The notes beneath the pieces were generated by a model. That model saw nothing but the letters and a program-made list of their open reading frames with translations, was not told where the DNA came from and ran no database searches. Below, in pieces: positions 57,534-64,000 of a stretch of DNA of 64,000 nt (position 1 is its first letter; each line of letters opens with the position of its first letter). The translations under genes and the position numbers were made by a program. Source of the DNA: Codonopsis lanceolata (taxonomy: Eukaryota > Streptophyta > Magnoliopsida > Asterales > Campanulaceae); contig CM028377.1 in NCBI GenBank assembly GCA_013146195.2, positions 20,052,796-20,116,795 of the forward strand. The letters run 5' to 3'.

Positions 57534-60397
57534 TAGATTCCCCACTTTTCTTTCTATTTCTTGATGTGATTTACTTGCTTGCGCTCAAACTAAAAAGCCG
57601 AGAAACAACTCTTTTTACCTTTGAATTTTCTTTTGTCAAATAAAATCTCCCGGAAACAACTCTTTTTCAACTCAGCGTCAGTTTTCGTAGATATTGGGAT
57701 CTTTGTTGTTTTTCTTTGGTACCACTAACAATTTTGCAGGGGCTGAAAAATAAAAAAAATTACTATTATCATTTACTCTCTAAAGAGGATTATCCAGAGG
57801 TACATAATCATCACATCTCATTTCAAAGATCACAAAAAAAGAAAAAAAAGAGATTTTTCTATGTGTTTTTTTTTTGTTTCCAAACACATGTAAAGACAAG
57901 ACAAAACCCCTCACCCTTATTCTTAATCTCCAAATTCATCTTCTCTCTTAACCTCTCATAAATACATCACTAGTTGATAAGTGCATCGTTCACTCTCGAT
58001 TTTTTTTTTAAAAAAATTCAGTTAGTCCTAATTCGAGATTTCAAGGTCTACCACTACAAAAAAAGAGAGAAGGAGAATACAAAAAAAAAGAAAAGAAAAG
58101 ACCGATAGGGAGCCAGGGAAGAAAGGAAAGCCGGGAAATCTAGAAAAGCCAAGGATCATACGCAACAATTCAGGACTATGGGCTTTCAAACTTCATGGGT
58201 GTCTCTTTTGCTATATTGATACGTACAACCCATCCTTGCAAGAGTATGCTCATGAATCTATTTGGTCTCAGTTATTTCAAAGGTCCAATCAAGTCCTCAA
58301 ATCGAGCTCTCAGAAGGTATTTTATCCATATTCGAGTCTGATAAAATTCTTACTTCTCCTATATTAGCTTGTCGACTCTTCTTCTTGATCTTTAAGCACA
58401 ATCTATCGCTGAAATATCTGTTATAAAAAAAAAAGATGAGTCAACTCATGTGAAAACATGATAAAACTGCAGGTTGTTAATAAGTCATTTCGAAATATGG
58501 ACCCACAAACCATTAAAAATATAAGTTCGATAAAGCAACCTTCTGTCTTGGTAAAAGGTCATCTTCGACCCATTACGACCGAGCTATTAAATGGCACACT
58601 AGGGGCTTCCAACCATACACCAAACCTCTTCCAAATACCTGAACAAATCCACCATATACCAAAGTCTAACCATTCCTAAGATCCAGCTTCTCAAAACTGG
58701 GGCTGCTCCACCCTTATATATACATCCATCAAGAGTGACCACCTTTTTATCCCAAGAGAGAGAAGACAGATATCACTTCAAGCACTCTCTCAAATTTCTT
58801 TGAAAGATCAACAAAAAGAAAGAGAGAGGATGAAAAGAAAGAAAGAGCAAAGTTGGAAATTCAAAAAGAAAAAAAAAGAGGAGGCCTATGCATAAAAAAA
58901 AAAGAGAAAGAAAAAAAAAGGGCCTCTCCTGAGCGATTTCCTCAAAATCTCTCTCTCGCAAAAAAAAGTGAAAAAAAAGAGAAAGAAAGAACAAGGTTGG
59001 AAATTAAAAGAGAGAAGAAGAAAAAGAAAGGAAGCCTCTCCTAAGCAACTTTCTCAAAATCTTTCTCTCACAAAAAAAAAAACAGAGAGAGAGAAAGAGA
59101 CCAATCACTCTTGGGCAACCCCAGCCAAAAGCCGACCTCCCAACCATACCTACAACCAAGTCCAGAAACCAAATTCTCATCCAAAACCCACAGCTTAAAA
59201 GGCCAGCCAATGATCGCTTTGCGATCGCTTTTCCGAAAATAACCAAATCCACAGCCCAAAATCCCTTTGAGCAAAAGGCCAATCAAATCTTCAACCCTAA
59301 AGCTAATCCATCCCAAATACTTAAACACTATACCCCAACCTAGTTGCCACCTATAGCTTCGTTTCAATCGGCTATAACGTGATCTGGGTCCAGGACAGAA
59401 CTTCTTGCTAAAAGACACATAAAATCATCAAAATATAAACATTAAATAGGGTCCATTAACTCATGATACTCGGCGATAAACTCTGGATCATGACTCTTCT
59501 TTTTATCCATTAGAGTCATCCTCTTTCTCTGAGCATACTCATTTCTGTCTTCCATAAAAGTCTCTCCCAATCGAGTCTTTCTGGGGCTGCCTCCATTCAA
59601 TCTTATTAGAAACTTGCCCATCCGATCTTACAGAATATTGATTGATCAAATTCATCCTGGGGCTTCTCCCGCTAAACTCATTTCAGTACATAAAGGATCT
59701 CATTATTCATCAGAAACATCTATCCTTTCCATCTCCGCCTGAAGAGACGACTACAAAACCGTGATCGCTCAAGAATGAACGACTTATCCTCGCATGCATT
59801 GAAAGACCGGCTCCCTATGAGGTAAAAGCTCGCTAGGTTGAAAACCCGAAAGGGCAGCCTAGGCAAAAGTTAGAGCACAAACAAACAAAAAAAGAGAGAG
59901 AAAGAAAAAAAAAAGTGGTCCCTCTAAGGCATCGATTAGTAGGACTCACTAGTCCTGATTGAATTCCTTTCTTGAATGATGCACTAGTCAAAAGACTGAA
60001 AAGCAGCCCTAAACTTTACCCACCTCCATCTTAAATATCACAATCAGCTCATATACTCATAACCCTTCAAAGCCAACCAAAAGCCACATCTCAAACTCTT
60101 ATATTACATTTCCATCACCTTGCCTTATCTTGTCTTAACATGTTTAAGAAACAGATGATACACGTGTATATTCAAAGGTTTTTTTTTTTTAAAGAGAAAG
60201 TTTCATTCACATGCTTGCATCTCTTGTTTGCATCCTTTTACCGCATCTTATCAGGTTTTCTGCCGCATCGGCCTTTGAAAAAGATATAAATGTTCTGCCA
60301 GCATCTCGCCAAGGACCACCTCCAAAGATCCTCAGCAGCATCATCAAAAGCTACACAAGCCGATCATCGACAGCATTCTGCCACAACGCTTCGTAAT
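57534..60397. other. Internal non-coding region of the Tat-like element, purine-rich repeats
   Basis: No protein-coding frame recognised. At 58815-59100 a purine-rich unit of about 110 bp (aagttggaaatt, gcctctcctgagc, ctcaaaatct(c/t)tctctc) is repeated about three times imperfectly. Long A/G runs, such as those near 58860-58920 and 59890, dominate. Nothing else stands out. Confidence 0.55.
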
Positions 60398-61837
60398 CAT
60401 CGCTTCTCCTATGCTGGGATAAGCACATTAATAAAAATCCACATCGCTTCTCCTATGCTGGGATGAGCACATTTTTTTTAAATCTGCATCGCTTCTCCTA
60501 TGCTGGGATGAGCACATTTTAAAAAATCTGCATCGCTTCTTCTTTGCTAGGATGAGCACATTTAAAAAAAAATCTGCATCGCTTCTCCTATGCTGGGATG
60601 AGCACATTTAAAAAAAAATATGCATCGCTCTCCCTATGCTGGGGAAAGCTCTTTTTCAAAAGCACCATCGCTTTCCCTATGCTGGGGAAAGCGCGTTTTT
60701 AAAAATGGCAGGGCTTTCCCTATGTTGGAGAAAGCGCGTTTTTTAAAAATAAAAAATAAAAAAAATGGCATGGCTTTTCCTTATTGAAAGCTTTTTTTAA
60801 AGCACCATCGCCCTATGCCGGGAAACCGCTGCTTTAAAGTGGTATCGCTTCCTATGCCGGGAAAGCTGCTTAAATGGCATGGCTTTCCCTATGTTGGGAA
60901 AGTTTTTCAAAAGATCGCTTCCTGGCGCCGGGAAAACCCGCTTTGAAAGCAAAGATCATTTTCCTATGCTGGGAAAGCCCGCTTTCAAAAGCAAGATCGC
61001 CCCTATGCCGGAAAGCCCGCTTAAAAGCAAGACCGCTTTTGCCTATGCTGGGGAAAGCTTGTTTTAAAAAGCAACATCGGCTTCCCTACGCTGGGGAAAG
61101 CGTGTTTTGAAAAAAAGGTTCCATCACTTTCCCTATGCTGGGGAAAGCGCGTTTTAAAAAGGTTCAATCGCTTTCCCTATGCTGGGGAAGACTCATTTTG
61201 AAAAACCCATTTTCAAAAGCAAGATTGCTCCTATTGAAGGCTCATTTTGAAAAGCCTATTTAAAAAGAAGCATTGCTTTTCTGCTGTGGAAAGCCTGCTT
61301 TTCGATGCATTGCTTTCCCTATGCTGGGGAAGGCTCATTTTGAAAAGCCTATTTTAAAAAGAAGCATTGCTTTCCCTATGCTAGGGAAAGCCTCGTTACA
61401 AAGATTGCTTTCCTTATGTTGGGGAAATCGCGTTTTAAAAAAGATTCCATCGCCTCTATGTCGGGAAAGCGCGTTTTAAAAAAGTGGCATCGCTTTCCCT
61501 ATGTTGGGGAAAACGTGTTTAAAAAAAAAGGGTTCCATCGCTTTCCCCGTGCTGGGGAAAGCTTATTTTGAAAAGCAGCATTGCTTTCCCTATGCCGGGG
61601 AAAACACGTTAAAAAGTTCCATCGCTTCCTATATGCTGGGAAAGCTCGCTTTAAAAAGATCGCTTTCCTATGTTGGGGAAAACGCTGCTTTAACAAGATC
61701 GCCTCATGCCGGGAAAGCGCAGTTTTTGTGACAAAGATCGCTTCCCTATGCCGGGAAAGGCTTAGCAGGTATTTTCCCTATGCCGGGAAAGCGCTGCTTT
61801 TGAAAAGGTCCCACTTTGCCTATGTTGGGCGAACGCA
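60398..61837. repeat. Minisatellite, about 34 units of about 35-45 bp, hairpin-forming
   Basis: The unit consensus is catcgctttccctatgctgg followed by ggaaagcgcgtttt and an A-rich spacer. The first five units have a variant core (cttctcctatgctgggatgag); later ones have ctttccc...gggaaag. The core pairs with itself as a 6-8 bp stem around tatgctg, so each unit can fold into a hairpin. Unit length and spacer vary. It sits near the 3' end of the Tat-like element, where that lineage is known to grow tandem repeats. Confidence 0.93.
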
Positions 61838-62303
61838 CCATTTATCCCACCCTCGTTGTTTGTTTGCACGGGAACTACGCTTGTCCGATTCCTTTGATAG
61901 ATACGTAGGCGCCTACTCAAGAGGTCCGACCATCGTAGCATTTTATTGCATATCGCCTAAAGGCAATCAAAGCACGACCATCACAACATGCTTGTTTCGC
62001 TTAGCTGAACTACGCTTGGTCCGATTCCTTTATTAAAGGATACGAAGTGCACTCTACTTCTGTAGGTCCGACCATTAGAGCACATAATTTGCATATTCCT
62101 TAAAAACTACGATAACTCGCTATAACCGACTAAATATGTCTAGGATATGTGAGGTTTGGTTAGCATTATAAACTGTTGCATTATAACTGCTACCTGTTGT
62201 ATTTCTCCCATTTCAATTGCACGAAATTGAGAGTCTATTTATCAACGATGTTCGCCTACTCAAGTAAGTCGGGTTACCCAGAGACTCCATCGTTGAGGGC
62301 TCG
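61838..62303 (+). other. 3' untranslated region of the Tat-like element after the minisatellite
   Basis: Non-coding. Two blocks at about 61865-61945 and 62005-62075 share ctacgcttg(g)tccgattcct and aggtccgaccat, that is, a short imperfect direct repeat of about 140 bp spacing. It ends at the 3' LTR start. Confidence 0.55.
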
Positions 62304-62615
62304 TGAGACACCCCAATTTCATACCCGGTACGTAACATTGACATACGATATCAAGACTGTTAAAACTTAACAAATGTCAAGTTGCAGGTTTAAAAATGAA
62401 AACGATAAAGAAGGATGCGCAAAACAAGAAATGCGGGCTAAAAGTGTCGTTAAAAGATTGAGGGCTGGCGCGGCCAAAAGAAGCCCCGCGCCGACGCCCA
62501 AAATGGGTGGTTCAGCGCCCAAAATTGCTGATGGCGCCCAAAGTACCACAATGTGCCCAAACTTAACGCATTGCACAAATCTTGAAGCACGCGGTAACAA
62601 GCAAAGCTTGACGTA
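62304..62615 (+). repeat. 3' LTR of the Tat-like element, cut by the gap
   Basis: Matches 54941 onward with small deletions: gacaccccaatttc, acgtaacattgaca, ggatgcgcaaaaca, gggctggcgcggccaaaaga, caaaatgggtggtt. Similarity fades after about 62545 and the sequence ends at the N run. Confidence 0.8.
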
Positions 62616-62715
62616 NNNNNNNNNNNNNNNNNNNNNNNNNNNNNNNNNNNNNNNNNNNNNNNNNNNNNNNNNNNNNNNNNNNNNNNNNNNNNNNNNNNNN
62701 NNNNNNNNNNNNNNN
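62616..62715. other. Assembly gap, 100 N
   Basis: A placeholder of exactly 100 N between the Tat-like 3' LTR and the minus-strand SIRE-like gag. Any frame read across it is meaningless. Confidence 0.98.
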
Positions 62716-64000
62716 CATAGTGCTACTCTAAAGGAATTAAATTCTTCAAGCATATCTCTTTGATTATCCTCGAGAAGTTCCTCCCATGAAGCTATCACTG
62801 GTTTCATTTTTGTCATAGGACTTGGTGAAACTTTGACTTCATTTTCGTAGTCATAGGTAGACCTCGAATCACGAGCTATTAAGCATATGTTAGTTTGCTC
62901 ACAATCCTCTTTCCTCATCTTCTCATCGCCTCAAACCATGTAGCAACCCTGTTTGTCTTCTATGTCTTCACCAACATACCCTTTTGTTTTTGAAATTTTC
63001 TAAAAGAAGGTTTTCGGTATGCTTCAAATTTTGGCTTGGGGACATTTTGAGGCAAAATTACTGTGTTTTCTTACGCTTGTAACACACAAGCTCTTCCTTA
63101 GATGTGCTTTCACCCATTCTTTCTAAAAGATTGTCATGAAAGTGTTCTTCCTTCCATATTTTGTGAATTTTTGAAAACGCTTTTACAAACATGACGAATT
63201 ATTCATCGATAAAAAATCATTTTCACAGAAGAAGTGGAAGGTTTCGTTTCAACAAAGGATTTCTTCTTGACCATGGCTGCAAGGATACGCTCAACTGCTT
63301 GTCTTGCTCAGAGCTTGATTAACTTCAAGTTCATAAACCTTTAAACTTGCGAGAGATTACGAAGAGTCATCTCGCTTAAGTTCTTGGATTCTTTCATACA
63401 GTTGGTCTTTACATGCCATAAGCTACCTAGAGAGCCTGGAAACCTCATGTTCATTTCCTTTTTGTCATTTTGCTTTACCTAGAGAAAAGCAACTATTAAT
63501 TACCTCACCGAAGGGATCAGATGCTTGTCTCTGTTTTTTAGATCCTTTTTGAAAGAATCAAACCTGCTGGATGTATGTATATTTTCCTCAAGTTATCTCT
63601 TGGTTCGGTCTCCTTCCAAGTATTCTACAAGAGCTTCCCACATCTCTTTGTAGTTGTACATCGAATCACTTGCTGGTACGTGCTTGTGTCTAGAGAACCG
63701 GTGATTATGTTGATTGTTTTATCGTCAAGCTTCTACCAACTTTCTATCATCCTCTCGTCCATTCAGATTCTTTCTTAGGTACTTCTCGCAGATTCCCGCC
63801 GATGGATGCTAGAAGATTTGGCTTCATTGGTACATGTTGACCTATAGTAACACATTTCCATAATCTGTTGTCAATAGAGTTCATAAATCTCATTACTTTA
63901 TCCTTTCATACATCAAAATGTCCTTCGTCCAATATTGGGACGTGGTTAGCATTAGATGTAGGCAAAGATGTAGTGTGTTTGTGCCATTATATCGCATTCT
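62716..64000 (-). pseudogene. Second SIRE-like gag copy, reverse orientation, decayed
   Basis: The reverse complement of this stretch follows 17585-18870 almost throughout. It starts at ATG 63987 (MAQTHY...) and includes catctaatgctaaccacgtc, the UBN2 region, the zinc-knuckle region and the acidic tail up to the agagtagc block. It is more damaged than the first copy: the knuckle reads C-Y-K-R-K, so its second cysteine is lost, and stops and shifts are frequent. Pol would lie to the left, within or beyond the gap. The LTR would lie right of 64000. Confidence 0.88.

Larger units (their letters stand above)
54941..62615 (+). mobile_element. Tat/Ogre-like, non-coding LTR retrotransposon, 3' end in gap
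   Basis: Sequence beginning tgtagacaccccaatttc at 54941 recurs at 62304 (tgagacaccccaatttc). The two stay similar for about 240-300 bp, so these are LTR starts. A PBS-like tggcgactactttggggaga near 56409 follows a long 5' LTR, a layout I know from Tat-lineage Gypsy elements. The internal region (to 62303) has no gag-pol. Like Tat elements, it carries tandem repeats near the 3' end (60398-61837). The insertion cut the LINE endonuclease at 54940. The 3' LTR runs into a gap, so no target duplication can be checked. Confidence 0.72.

Noticed and set aside
58773..59198. Lys/Glu-rich and Phe/Leu-rich frames on opposite strands
   Set aside because: They come from the purine-rich tandem repeats. The composition is low complexity and there is no conserved start.
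60874..61731. Frames across the minisatellite encoding repeated peptides (for example AYAGES, PMLGKP)
   Set aside because: The repeat unit is not a multiple of three and the frames arise from the repetition. There is no start context and no conserved length.
60398..61837. Regularly spaced repeats resembling a CRISPR array
   Set aside because: Units are degenerate, lengths vary, the A-rich spacers are not unique sequences, and the context is a plant LTR element. It is a minisatellite.
62367..62918. A 183-residue minus-strand frame
   Set aside because: It runs through the 100 N, so the two halves are not one protein. Only the right part is gag relic.

Overview
The window is a plant nuclear segment, most likely from a eudicot. 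It carries a plant family-1 UDP-glycosyltransferase, plant-type Copia elements primed by initiator tRNA-Met, LINEs with a C-terminal RNase H, and Stowaway, MULE, hAT and Helitron DNA transposons. Only the left edge looks like an intact host gene: the 3' end of a UGT, bases 1-870. Almost everything else is nested transposable elements and their decayed coding remains. Two runs of 100 N (24269-24368 and 62616-62715) are assembly gaps. I see no tRNA or rRNA gene and no CRISPR array.

Left part (1-29.8 kb). A decayed Copia element (1175-12394) has a second, younger Copia element (7635-12264; 183-bp LTRs; TSD agttt) inserted in its 3' LTR. A quiet AT-rich stretch follows, holding three MITEs: a possible Harbinger-like one, a MULE-type with a perfect 10-bp TSD, and a Stowaway. 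Next is a SIRE-like Copia relic (about 16.4-24.3 kb) whose protease and reverse transcriptase active sites are both mutated. A third decayed Copia (24.4-29.8 kb) ends in a truncated LTR.

Middle part (29.8-39.5 kb). This is a large inverted structure. A host-like segment carrying the end of exon 1 of a mitochondrial carrier gene occurs twice in opposite orientation. The left copy is split by a complete hAT transposon (30652-36560; 8-bp TSD ctcacaca), which itself carries a 5'-truncated LINE. A second, internally deleted and 3'-truncated hAT of the same family (36820-38236) sits head-to-head with it at the centre. The two hAT ends form a palindrome with arms of about 0.75 kb around a 0.26-kb spacer.

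Right part (39.5-64 kb). One long LINE on the minus strand is cut into three pieces. The first interruption is an LTR element without coding capacity (40979-46974). The second is a 5.4-kb Helitron (48698-54088), whose removal restores the LINE reading frame exactly. The Helitron carries a Pack-MULE-like element with 60-bp perfect TIRs and a 9-bp TSD around a GC-rich, gene-like insert. The LINE is then cut off by a Tat/Ogre-like, non-coding LTR element (54941-62615+). That element contains a hAT MITE and a minisatellite of about 34 units, each able to fold into a hairpin. The last 1.3 kb is a second SIRE-like gag copy on the minus strand.

Functionally there is no operon-like gene set. The UGT is the only gene likely to make a protein. 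I found no new protein system. The parts most worth a second look are the hAT inverted duplication, the Helitron/Pack-MULE nest and the hairpin minisatellite.
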